This document shows, in pieces, positions 54,590 to 64,000 of a DNA stretch of 64,000 nucleotides. This DNA is from Ancistrus triradiatus (Eukaryota > Chordata > Actinopteri > Siluriformes > Loricariidae), in NCBI GenBank assembly GCA_025084515.1, contig JAJAGP010000331.1:107501-171500 (forward strand), read 5' to 3'. The notes beneath the pieces were generated by a model. It saw nothing but the letters and a program-made list of their open reading frames with translations, was not told the origin of the DNA and ran no database searches. Position 1 is the first letter of the stretch; the number at the start of each line of letters is the position of its first letter. A program made the translations under genes and the position numbers.

Positions 54590-55030
54590 CACATACGAAC
54601 AACGCAGAAGTTACAACAGACTCCGATTCAAAATTTTATGCAGCACCGCAGTCCGTCAATTTTAGATTCGGTGCGAAGATTGCATTAATATAGCCTATGT
54701 GTTTTCTCTCTAAAAAAACTTTAAAAATCAATCTCAGTGTGAAAAAGCTTTAAGGGAATGGATTTGTGTGTTCTGGAAGAATATTCCTAGTAAGCAACAC
54801 TCTAAAAGCATTTTCACACCGAGTCTGATTTTTACAGACAGAAAAAATTAACAAGATGTTCTGTAAAAGAACACATGTACATTAACACCGTCCTTCACAC
54901 CGAAACTGACGGACTGTGACGCTGCGTAACATTTTTAATTACAGTCTGTTCTAATGTCTGCATTGTTCAGATTTCTTAAAATCAGGCTGCCCAATCAGAG
55001 CTCCGTCGTCAGGCAGAACTCATAGGAGAG
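54590..55030. mobile_element. two pieces of the CCAATCAGAGCTC repeat family
   Basis: Inverted piece about 54590-54735 (GACTCCGATTCAAAATTTTA, TCTCAGTGTGAAAAAGC) and direct piece about 54805-55030 (TTTTCACACCGAGTCTGATT, GGCTGCCCAATCAGAGCTCC). Confidence 0.6.
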
Positions 55031-55084
55031 CTCTTAGGACCACCAGCACGCCAACTATATAAATGTGGAGGTTAAAGAAACTAT

Positions 55085-55255
55085 ACGGCAGAGCATAGCT
55101 GAACATGTCAGTTGTCCTAACATGTTTTTGGAATCTGGGAGGAATCTGGAGTATCCTGAGAAAAGGAGAACATGCAAACTCCATACAGGAGGAGTCTGGG
55201 CTGGGGATTTCCAGAGTTGTGAAGCGACAGCACCACTACACCACTGTATGAACTA
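55085..55255 (-). mobile_element. reversed SINE fragment of array unit 4
   Basis: GAACATGCAAACTCCATACA and GTTGTGAAGCGACAGCACCA. Confidence 0.6.
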
Positions 55256-55307
55256 GCAACATAATCAATCCAAAAACAAAAAAAAGTTTACAGTAAAAGA
55301 AACTTAC

Positions 55308-55334
55308 GAACTGAGTAATCATCAACGTCAGAGT
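55308..55334 (-). CDS. small acidic exon (unit 4)
   Basis: 27 nt with CCTCTACAG acceptor and GTAAGT donor, phase 1. Reads DSDVDDYSV and lies 73 bases after an intact SRCR exon, the best-preserved example of the pair. Confidence 0.6.
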
Positions 55335-55407
55335 CTGTAGAGGAAAAATAATAAGTGAATAGTCCAAAATCAAATGTGAATTTTACATGTTTGAAGGTTT
55401 TCTGTAC

Positions 55408-55722
55408 CTGAGCACTCAACTCCAGCATCTTTATGATGACCACACTTTTGGGATCCAAATCCATTATGAAGGCACTGTGTGATGATACTTTCATTTCCAG
55501 AACAGTGAAGGTTACTCAGCCATATTGGGCCACTTCCCTGACCAAAGTGGGCAGCAGGAAATGCAGTAACAGCGCTGCCACATCCAAGCTGCTTACAGAC
55601 CACCTCTGCATCTTTTATGTCCCAGTCATTATCACACACTGTTCCCCATTGACCTGCATGATAGATCTCTACTCTACCAGAGCAGGAGTGATTACCACCG
55701 ACGAGTTGTACATTAGAGCTCT
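55408..55722 (-). CDS. gene G intact SRCR exon
   Basis: 315 nt with eight cysteines. ESSNVQLVGGNHSCSGRVE, GQWGTVCDNDWD, AEVVCKQLGCGSAV and KDAGVECSG. Good acceptor (TTGTTATAG) and donor (GTACAG). Open through its length. Confidence 0.88.
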
Positions 55723-56042
55723 CTATAACAAAAACAATAAATAAGATTAACATTTAAATATTTTTGTCCAACTCAACAGCAATTTCTGACAATTTTCACA
55801 TGAAACAAACGATCTTCAAGCATATGTCAGCCAGTAGATTGAGGCATGGGTTGCATCTTTCTGGGGGTGGCAGAGGTTGCCCTGTGTCATGTTCTCCAGT
55901 AACGCTCCTGCTGTCTGCTTTTTATTTTCTACTGTCAGTCCCACAGTGTGCTCCTGTTTTTGTTGTAACCCTCCTTTGTTCATGCTCTCATTTATCACTG
56001 TCAAACTGAGTTCTTTATTGTCTGAATTCTCTTTCACACAGT

Positions 56043-57428
56043 AGAAAAAAAATCCAGGAAATCACATTGTAAGATTTTTAAAGAATTTAATTGTAAATTA
56101 TGGTTTAAAATAAGTATTTGGTCAATAACAAAAGTTCATCTCAATACTTTGTAACATAACCTTTGTTGGCAATGACAGAGGTCAAACGTTTCCTGTAAGT
56201 CTGGCATTCCTCCATGCAGATCTCCTCTAGAGCAGTGATGTTTTGGGGCAACACGGACTTTCAACTCCCTCCACAAATGTTCTATGGGGCTGAGGTCTGG
56301 AGACTGGCTAGGCCACTCCGGGACCTTGAAATGCTTTTTACGGAGCCACTCCTTTGTTGCCCGAGCGGTGTGTTTGGGATCATTGTTATGTTGGAAGACT
56401 CAGCCACGTTCCATCTTCAATGCTCTCACTGATGGAAGGAGGTTTTGGCTGTTGATACATGGCCCCGTTCATTCTTCCCTTAACACGGATCAGTCGTTCC
56501 TGTCCCCTTTGCGGAAAAACAGCCCAAAAGTATGAGGTTTCCACCCCCATGCTTCACAGTAGGTATGGTGTTCTTGGGATGCAACTCCGCATTCTTTTCC
56601 TCCAAACACGACTGAGGCAAAAGGTTTCTTTTGGTTTCATCTGACCCACCATGCTATTCTCCCAATCTTTCTTCTGGATCATCCCATATGCTCTCTGCAA
56701 ACCTCAGATGGGCCTGGACATGTAATGGCTTAAGCAGGGGACACGCCTTGGCACTGCAGGATCTGAGTCCCTCTCGCGTCAAAGCTCTATGCAGGTCATT
56801 CATCAGGTCCCTCCGTGTAGTTCTGGGATTTTTGCTCACCGTTCTCATGGTCATTTTGACCCCACAGGATGAGATCTTGCGTGGAGCCCCAGATCGAGGG
56901 AGATTATCAATGGTCTTGTATGTCTTCCATTTTCTTACAATTGCTCCCACAGTTGATTTATTCACACCAACCTGCTTGCCTATTGTAGATTCACTCTTCC
57001 CAGCCTGGTGCAGGTCTACAATTTTCTTCCTGGTGTCCTTCGACAGCTCTTTGGTCTTGGCCGTGGCTGAGATTGGAGTCTGACTGTTTGAGGCTGTGGA
57101 CAGGTGTCTTTTATACAGATAACAAGGTCAAACAGGTGCCATTAATACAGGTAACGAGTGGAGGACAGAAGAGCTTCTTATAGAAGGAGTTACAGGTCTG
57201 TGAGAGCCAGAAATCTTGCTTGTTTGTGGGTGGCTAAATACTTATTTTCCACCATGATTTACAATTAAATTCTTTCAAAATCCTACAATGTGATTTCCTG
57301 GATGTTTTTTCTCATTTTGTCTCTCATAGTTGAAGGGTAGCTATGATGAAAATTACAGACCTCTCTCATCTTTCTAAGTCGGAGAACTTGCACAATCAGT
57401 GGCTGACTAAATAATGTTTGTCCCATTG
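56043..57428 (-). mobile_element. Tc1-like transposon, left end truncated
   Basis: The right terminus carries the TTTAGTCAGCCACTGATTG sequence of the 15.8-kb element and a TA at 57429-57430. The left end begins inside the element at AAAAAAAATCCAGGAAATCA. The minus strand has the transposase: VNKSTVGAIVRKWKTYKTID, then RRDLMNDLHRALTREGL, FQHNNDPKHT and LSPIEHLW with the third catalytic Glu kept. Frameshifts make it dead. Confidence 0.88.
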
Positions 57429-57665
57429 TAAGTAGATTTTATTATATTTCTTCTGTTTGACATTTTCAATTACTTAGTTTGTCAAGTTATATTTCTAACA
57501 ATAATTAAGTAAACGTTGCAATTTTCATTTGATAAATGTTACCAAATACAGTTCTCTATGCATTAAATGTTTTTTTAATCAATATTAAACAACAATCAAT
57601 CACACTTGTCCACATTATCTAAAAAACATCAAAATAGTTTTCAAATTCAATAAGTCATGATAATG

Positions 57666-58530
57666 CAGTGCATTCGGAAAGTCTTCAGACCCTTTCACTT
57701 TTTCACATTTTGTTATGCTGCGCCCTTGTGCTAAAACAAAATAAAAAAATGAAGGTTTTTCTCGTCATTCTGCACCCAATATCCCATAATGAGAAAGTGA
57801 AAACAGAATTTTAGAAATTTTTGCAAATTTATTAAATGTATTAAATTCAGTTGACTAGACATGATTTATAAAGACATACTCCTGTCTACATAAGGTCTCA
57901 CAGCTAACAATGCATATCAGAGCAAAAACCCAGCCGACCCATGAGGAGGAAAGAGCAGCCTGTAGAGCTCAGAGACAGGATTGTGTGAAGTCACAGATCT
58001 GGAGAAGGATACAAAAAATTCTGCTGTACTGAAAGTTCCCAAGTGCACAGTGGCCTCCATAATTCTTAAATGGATGAAGTTTGGAAAAACCAGGACTCTT
58101 CCTAGAGCTGGTCGCCCCACCAAACTAATTAAGGGTGTTGGTAAGAGACATGACCAAGAACAAAATGGTCACTCTGGCTGAGCTCCAAAGATCCTGTGTG
58201 CAGATGGGAGAAACTTCCAGAAGGTCCACCATCACTGCAGCACTCCACCAGACTGGGCTTTTTGGCAGAGCGACCAGACAGAAGACTGGACTAAAGGTCC
58301 ACATTCCACCAAGACAATGACCCTAAGCACAGAGCCAAGACATCACAGGATTATCTTAGGGAAAACTCTGTGGATGTTCTTGAGTGACCCAGCCAGAGCC
58401 CTGACTTGAAGCCAATGGCTGACCAACCAGACAGAGCTTGAGAGGATCTGCAGGGAAGAGTAGCAGAAAATCCCAAAATCCAGGTGTACATATCCAAGAA
58501 AACTGTATACCCAAAAAATGCAATATTTAC
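57666..58530 (+). mobile_element. Tc1-like transposon of a second family, internally deleted
   Basis: Starts TGCATTCGGAAAGTCTTCAG, a common fish Tc1 terminus. The plus strand reads KVPKCTVASIILKWMKFGKT then RPTKL, and after a frameshift LAELQRSCVQMGETSRRSTI. Much of the DDE region is missing before the 3' part (GAGAGGATCTGCAGGGAAGA). Confidence 0.75.
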
Positions 58531-58690
58531 TTTTCATTCTGCACCCAATACCTCATAATGAGTTTTGCAAATTTATTGAAAAGGAAAAACTATTGCATTT
58601 TTGGGGTATGCAGTCTTCTTGGGTATGATGCAACAAGATTTGGACACCTGGAGTTTGGGATTTTCTGCAGATCCGCTCAAGCTTTTTTTC
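58439..58690. repeat. inverted pair of Tc1 3' ends
   Basis: GGATCTGCAG..AAAATCCCAAA.TCCAGGTGT runs forward from 58443 and its complement runs backward to 58675, with ACCCAAAAAATGCAAT / ATTGCATTTTTGGGGT inside. It can form a long hairpin. Confidence 0.7.
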
Positions 58691-58699
58691 AGCAATGTT

Positions 58700-59660
58700 G
58701 GAGTTGTGAGGCCCCCTCTGCCACAGGCTTCTTTTTTCAAGTAAAACCTTCGTTATTTTTTCATTGTATTTATAAGCACATTTCAAGTTAGCTGTGAAGA
58801 TGTACAGTAGATGTAAAACAGTGTAAGCCATCTGCATAAAATATGTCAGTAAGGTATCTGAAAAATGAAATAAGATGACCAAAAAAAAAATCATATTTAA
58901 ATGCAGAATATTATCATAGAATTTAAATAAAAATGAAAATCAATCACTAGATTGAAGCAATTTATCTGCAAATTATCAATGTACTACGGCTATTAGTATT
59001 AATGCTTAATATTAAAAAATATTTATAAAATAAAAGTAGATTTGTATAAAATAAGTATTATGCATCCTACATCTTGAGACATTCTTGTAGTTAACACTTT
59101 TTAAGATGTGTGTCTATAGACATGTCTTGAAAACATGCCTCAAGACGTCTTCATAATGTGTCTAAAGACATCTCAAGACCTGGTGATGGCTGGGTATGTA
59201 AGCTACAGCTTTAGCGCGCCTGTGTAGCGGTACCCAAAGCATTCTCAACTCGCTCTGTGTATAGTCTGTGACTCAGACTGCTCAATCGGAGCTCGTTTGG
59301 GCAGTTCATTGGTATCGCTTTCCCTCTTGCCGTGCATGGCAAACGTCAGTCGATTAAGCTAAAGTTCGGACCAGTCCTGAAATTCGCACGGCTATGACCA
59401 AATCGGGCTGAAACCACACAGTGTATGTCTGACTTTTATCTTAATGTCAGTCATTTGTGCCGTCATCGGCTAGCGGTGTAGTTCATGAGATTCCGATGCA
59501 CAGTCTATGTTCCTACGAAAAGTGCAGCAAGACATGTGCGTCCCCGGCATAAAACTGAGAGGTGGGCGTACCCTAACGACTGTGGGGGTTTGGGTGCAGA
59601 TCGCATCCTGGCTACAGTCTCTACTGCGCTTGCTCTGGCTGCAATTTGCATCTACTGCGC
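58700..59660. other. gene G intron with an unidentified insertion
   Basis: About 59095-59170 repeats AAGACATCT / AGATGTCTT motifs. About 59200-59660 is GC-richer DNA with no coding signature that ends exactly where the truncated SRCR exon begins. Confidence 0.4.
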
Positions 59661-59680
59661 AAGTCGTACATCAGAGCTTT
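59661..59680 (-). pseudogene. first 20 bases of an SRCR exon
   Basis: After a TGTTATAG acceptor the sequence encodes ESSDVRL and then switches to unrelated DNA. The rest of the domain is lost. Confidence 0.65.
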
Positions 59681-59851
59681 CTATAACAGACATTTCTAAG
59701 ACAATAAATAAGATGAACATTTCCAGAGGCTTGACCAATCTGTAAGTCTGTCCTAATTATTGAGGTATGACTCATTAATATACTAAAAACATGTCAAATC
59801 TGCTCTGTTTTAGCATTTAAAAGCATTTGATCTTGGATAAAGGAAACTTAC

Positions 59852-59881
59852 CAACTGGAAATGAAACGGCAAGAACACAGG
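59852..59881 (-). CDS. gene G exon 2: signal-peptide end
   Basis: 30 nt reading ACVLAVSFPV, with CTTTACAG acceptor and GTAAGT donor. Confidence 0.65.
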
Positions 59882-59934
59882 CTGTAAAGAGAAAACAAAG
59901 CATGTGTTATGATATTAAACCTTAGTCAACCAGT

Positions 59935-60115
59935 TACATTTATGTCATTTAGCAGACACCATTATCCAGGGTGACTGACAATTCAAGAAATTGTGGATTA
60001 GGGGCTTTGCTCAAGGACCCAGCGGGAGCAGCTTGGCAGAGATGGGATTTGAACCCTGGCCCTTCTGGTCTATAGACCAGTACATTAAGCTCTAGGCCAA
60101 CACAGTTGCAGCTGA
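59935..60115. mobile_element. SINE fragment, TTTAGCAGACACC type
   Basis: GTCATTTAGCAGACACCATT, then GGACCCAGCGGGAGCAGCTT and GGGATTTGAACCCTGGCCC. Confidence 0.7.
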
Positions 60116-60684
60116 CAACCTCTCAGTGCAGCTAAAAATCCTGAAAGTAAAACCAGTACTACGGATGATGAAGGGAATGCATTTGTTTTTGTGTTCTTGG
60201 GAAAACCTCACTGGTAAGTATAAGAATGAACTCAGTAGTACAGGAGAACACAGAACACACCTGAACGTGTTTGTGACGTGTTGTATGATTGCTAGGGCAC
60301 GGCAACCCTGGTGAATCTTCTATCACTAGTAGTTAACGATCATTTGGTGCTATAAAGGTTTATCAGCCAACACATCCAACTACCTTATAACCACATGTAG
60401 ACATAAATAAGCATTCTGTTTGTTCTATTGGTAAACTGATATAGGGTTTCCTTTGGTCTACAATAGGAACACCTCTACAGCTACTGATTAATGCAGTAAT
60501 CTAATCAGACTATCATGTGGCAATGGGGAAAAATCTGAGGGGAAAAACCTAGATGCATGAGCAATTGGACCCTACACACAAAAATTTCAACAACTAATGT
60601 GTTTTGCCTTTTTGACTCCTCACTGTATACAGTTGTAACAAACAACCTGTTATGGCTGTGTTCATTGTACACATATCACATTTT

Positions 60685-60842
60685 CCACACTTACAGCATT
60701 TAGCAGACTTACAATCCAAGCAATTGTGGGTTAAGGTCCTTGCTCAAAGGCCACACAGTGGCAGCTTGGCAGAGGTGGGATTTGAACCCTGAAACTTTTG
60801 GTCTATAGTCCGGTACCTTAACCGCTAGGCTACCACAGTCCT
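60685..60842. mobile_element. SINE fragment, same type
   Basis: CAGCATTTAGCAGACTTACA, then CACAGTGGCAGCTTGGCAGA and GGGATTTGAACCCTG. Confidence 0.7.
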
Positions 60843-61360
60843 GACCCATTCTTTCTGACATTGACATTTTCTGAAACTGCTGGACAATGTTTCACTCCAG
60901 ATTAGAGAGCAGTTCTTTCTTGTTCTTTGTTTCTCCATGCTCAGGGACAACTCGACTGTTCTCTATTAAAACTGATTAAAACTCATTTCTACTTAATTAC
61001 AAATTAAAGGATGCCCACCAACTTAAAGAACCAATTACATCTTACAATTTCTAAAGTCCATTTTCAGAGCTCTCGAATAGACGAACAGATTCTGCATTTC
61101 TTTTTCATGTTATTTCAGTGCAAACAGGAAATCCTGTAAGCGTGTTAAAAAAACAAAGCAAATCTTCATTACTGAAGTAAAATGCAGCCACTATATATTT
61201 AATTTTACTTTTAGATTACAGATGTAAAATGCTTTATATATAAAGTATTAAAATATAAAGACAGAAGTATACTATATACAGCGTAGAAGAAAATTCGTAC
61301 CGCTAGAACCTAGGTTGTTGCACAAACGTAACTGAAACTATGAAAAAAGGTTAAATTTAC

Positions 61361-61385
61361 CAATCAGTAAAGTGATTCTCTGCAT
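61361..61385 (-). CDS. gene G exon 1: start
   Basis: 25 nt, MQRITLLI, donor GTAAAT. Nearly identical to the gene E start exon, including upstream GGGATCAGG. Confidence 0.68.
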
Positions 61386-61944
61386 CCTGATCCCTGGCTG
61401 TTGGTTTTAACTGACCTCTGCACAGCTGCTGTTCTGCGTTGTGCTGGCTTTGTAGAGCCTACAGTGGTGGAATTTCTTTTTTGACCTATATCTGTTTCCT
61501 GTGGTACATGTTACAGACAGGGAAGTATTAAAGACTTTCTTTTGTAGGTGCAGCACCACCATGCTCAGCTTGTCTAGATTTAACAAACACACAGAGCGTT
61601 TGGAAACTCAGCAGAATTACCCTTACTAACACTACACCTGTTATGTATACAGACACCGCTGAATGTGTTTAATGAATTAACTTTAGGACAGTAAGTGCTG
61701 ACTGCTTCATGTTGGTGTAATCATTTGACATTCGATAAAGCTATGAATCAGAGGTAAATAAAGGGGGGGGGGCATTTTTAGAAAAGAACATCTTGCCAGC
61801 TTTTATGCTTTGGAGCTGTACAGAAACATGTTGGAATACTGGATTCTACTAAATATCACCAAATCATCAAAGCCAGTGGCAGTCAGAGAAGGATCTGAAG
61901 CTTTAAAAAAGGTTGGATATTTAACAAGATCTGAAAGTCTTTAT

Positions 61945-62215
61945 ATGTCACGAGACAGTGACTAAACTAAAATGAATGAAAGACGACAAAAACTAGGACG
62001 AAATGAATTGGCACTTTTGTCAAGGAATAAAAACGAGACAAAAATGTTTGGCAGAGACAACATCCAATCAGATCTGACAAGTTAGGAAAAGGTCCAATCA
62101 TGACTTTAGTATATGTGGAAAGGCAGAACGAGTTAGGGTAGCGATCCATTCAGGATCTCCTCTAAGACACAGACATTTGATCTCACCCTGGGAAGACTGT
62201 ACTAGCTCCACAATG
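61945..62215 (+). mobile_element. hAT fragment related to 53.2 kb
   Basis: GGCAGAGACAACATCCAATC and GATCTGACAAGTTAGGAAAA match 53370-53420 and continue to CTGTACTAGCTC, with no termini retained. Confidence 0.75.
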
Positions 62216-62274
62216 GCTGAATCCCATTTCAGGGGCTGCATCGTTTGAAGGACACGGTCTGTGCAGTCTATGCT

Positions 62275-63151
62275 GGTGTGTCCTTGGAAGGCTGCGTAGA
62301 CCACGGCCGAAATGAGACGGTCTACTCTGCCTTGGATTTCCTGTTACTGTTCCCACCCTCACTCTTCAGAGCTATTCCCGCCTGCACCCTATCACAAACC
62401 AGCTATAAGCTTTATACAACTGGAGCCAGAAATTTTGAATTTAGTTTTTATGCTGTTTTTGGTTTTTCAGTTATTGGAGTAGGAGACGCTTCACTGCAGG
62501 CGCCTGCATTCATTTTCCCCCGCAGTTTAATAAAGGTCTCCGTTTGCTCCTTGCTCCCTAAAACAAAACAAAACAACAACAAAAAAACGTTGCGCTTTTT
62601 CTTTTCAACATTGAGCTATTCGGGTTAAAATTCCCTACAATTAAATAATGTATATTCCTCAGCCAACCGTTCCGATGTCCCTAAGTTCCCCTCATGCGCA
62701 GTGCACCTCGGGATATGTTAGGTCGCGAAGGAATACATCAGATGTATCCTTCGTTTTCAGGGAAAAGAAGGCCGCATTTGTCGAGCCATCGGAATGGTTG
62801 GCTGAGGAATATACATTATTTAAATGTAAGGATTTTAAAACTTAAATAACTAGGTGTTAGCTAAAAGGAGCAAATGGAGACCTTTATTAAACTGCAGGGG
62901 AAAATGAGTGCCAGCGCCTGCAGTGAAGCGTCTCCTCCTCCAATAAATCAAAAACAGCATAAAAACTAAACTCAAAATTTCTGGCTCCATTTTTATAAAG
63001 CTTACAGCTGTTTTGTGATACGGTGCAGGTGGGGATAGCGCTGAAGTGTGAGGGCGGGAACAGTGGTTCTGTGATGCAAACAGGAAATCCAAGGCAGTCT
63101 CATTTCAGTTTTGCCTTTGCTGCGGTCTACCCAGCCTTACAAGGACACACC
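62275..63151. mobile_element. ~0.88-kb foldback element
   Basis: The two ends (GGTGTGTCCTTGGAAGGCTG and, on the other strand, GGTGTGTCCTTGTAAGGCTG) continue as long imperfect inverted arms. An inner pair (TATATTCCTCAGCCAACCGT / ACGGTTGG-type complement near 62795) and a central hairpin (CGAAGGAATACATC / GATGTATCCTTCG near 62727) extend it. No transposase seen. Confidence 0.85.
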
Positions 63152-63389
63152 TTCATAGATTTGGAGTAAGATTACTGTTAACAATACCGTGTGCGTACTC
63201 GTCTACATTCGTACACAAATGTATAAGTTTATGCATACGACTTGAAATATTATGGGTACGAACTGTCAGTTATGAATATGGATCGCAAAAGTGAGAAAAT
63301 ACTGTCAAAAATACTTCACTGGGCTTGAAGGCAAAAGGCACTGAGCACAAGAAAAATCAATTCAACATGGTGTGCATGTTTCAGCTGGC

Positions 63390-63950
63390 AACAAGTCAAA
63401 GTCGGGTTTTAATGTCATTTCAACCATATACACAGTACACAGTAAAACGAAACAATGTTCTTCCAGGACTTACAGGTGCTACATAGTGACAAGACAATGA
63501 GGAGAGCACAATACTAGTATTACAAAAAAAAAAAAAAACTACTTACACTTTGCAAAGTAGTGCAGACAGAACAAACAGTGCAACGAAACCAAACAATGCA
63601 GGACAAAAACATACAGAGTATAATATCCAGTAACCATTTCCTTTTATTGGAGGTACATATGGATAAAGTGCAGAAGATCCAGGATTAGCAGCAGAAAAAG
63701 TCATGTGTACAAAAAGATTGCTGTGTGTGTGAGAGAGTGTGTTTGGATTGTGTGACCCAGCTTGTGTTACTGAGGTGCGTATGTGTGGCGTTTAGTCCTG
63801 GTTTCGGTTATTGAGGAGTCTGATGGCTTGCAGAAAGAAACTGTTACACAGTCTGGTTGTGAGTGCCCGAATGCTTTGGAACTTCTTTCCAGATGGCAGG
63901 AGTGTAAACGGGGAGTTTGAGTGGTTTCTTCTGAAGTCAGTAACTCTTTA
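63390..63950 (-). mobile_element. non-LTR retrotransposon 3' end
   Basis: The minus strand reads LPSGKKFQSIRALTTRLCNS then FFLQAIRLLNNRNQD and a stop, like the C-terminal ends of fish non-LTR retrotransposon proteins. A 3' UTR ending near GAAATGACATTAAAACCCGA follows. 5'-truncated or extending beyond the window. Confidence 0.6.
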
Positions 63951-63982
63951 GGTTTGTCAGTGTTCAGAGACAGATTGTTGTA

Positions 63983-63997
63983 GGGTTAGGGTTAGGC
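63983..63997. repeat. short TTAGGG-like run
   Basis: TAGGGTTAGGGTTAGG, two and a half telomere-type units. Too short to indicate a telomere. Confidence 0.5.
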
Positions 63998-64000
63998 CTT

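Larger units (their letters stand above)
49480..61385 (-). pseudogene. gene G: decayed SRCR receptor with duplicated exon fragments
   Basis: Parts in transcript order: start exon 61385-61361 (MQRITLLI), leader exon 59881-59852 (ACVLAVSFPV), truncated SRCR start 59680-59661, intact SRCR 55722-55408, small acidic exon 55334-55308, SRCR 3' fragment near 54575-54489, small exons 53194-53177 and 52706-52680, TM exon 50946-50854 with an internal stop, and tail copies near 50760 and 49600. One SRCR plus the leader could still make a secreted or tail-less product, but no complete receptor frame remains. The middle is a tandem array of SINE + small exon + SRCR units in decay. Confidence 0.65.

Noticed and set aside
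55816..56037. 73-codon minus-strand frame between gene G SRCR and a Tc1
   Set aside because: No family signature and no matching exon elsewhere in the cluster.
63983..63997. Telomere-like TTAGGG run at the window end
   Set aside because: Only two and a half units, next to a retrotransposon end; common by chance or as interstitial sequence.
1..64000. CRISPR array, rRNA, tRNA genes, operon-like structure
   Set aside because: The regular repeats seen are microsatellites, minisatellites or transposons; tRNA-like boxes belong to SINEs; all supported genes are spliced.

Overview
The window is eukaryotic, from a teleost fish. It has GT-AG introns, many Tc1/mariner elements, tRNA-derived SINEs, long (CA)n and (TA)n tracts, and a vertebrate nuclear receptor gene. 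The SINE types are compatible with a catfish or other ostariophysan, but that is inference and species is not resolved. Only spliced genes are supported; most open reading frames are chance.

Region 1 (1-14.7 kb, plus strand) holds the last six coding exons of a retinoic acid receptor alpha gene (3692-11117). They run from the second zinc finger through the ligand-binding domain to the stop. Earlier exons lie outside the window. Exon lengths and phases fit the vertebrate RAR plan, and three isotype-specific residues point to alpha. The upstream intron carries a degenerate 60-bp tandem array; the large intron and 3' flank are full of small inverted-repeat elements.

Region 2 (14.7-17.2 kb) is two dead Tc1 elements that separate rara from an immune-receptor-like cluster.

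Region 3 (17.2-61.4 kb) is that cluster: two plus-strand genes (A 17781-25157, B 29503-32881) facing a minus-strand group (C 40871-34103, E 48261-46087, and the decayed G 61385-49480). All share one exon plan with every intron in phase 1: a 25-31 nt start exon, a 30 nt signal-peptide exon, one exon per group-B SRCR domain, one exon per Ig-like domain, a transmembrane exon and a tail exon. A has three SRCR, two Ig, a TM segment and a tail with three Tyr-x-Asn motifs. B is a recent tandem copy whose tail stops before any tyrosine. C has three SRCR, one Ig, a TM segment and a tyrosine tail whose last residues come from a Tc1 insertion. E has one damaged SRCR, an arginine inside the TM segment and a short tail. 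G has one SRCR, tiny acidic tyrosine exons and a TM exon with a stop. The spliced coding lengths of A, B, C and E divide exactly by three (643, 571, 552 and 195 residues). The set looks like a paired-receptor family made by duplication, tail loss and domain loss.

Region 4 (49-64 kb) is mostly decay: tandem copies of receptor exons with SINEs, a hAT element with a perfect 8-bp target duplication, Tc1 relics, a near 0.9-kb foldback element and a non-LTR retrotransposon end.

No rRNA, tRNA gene, CRISPR array or bacterial feature was seen.
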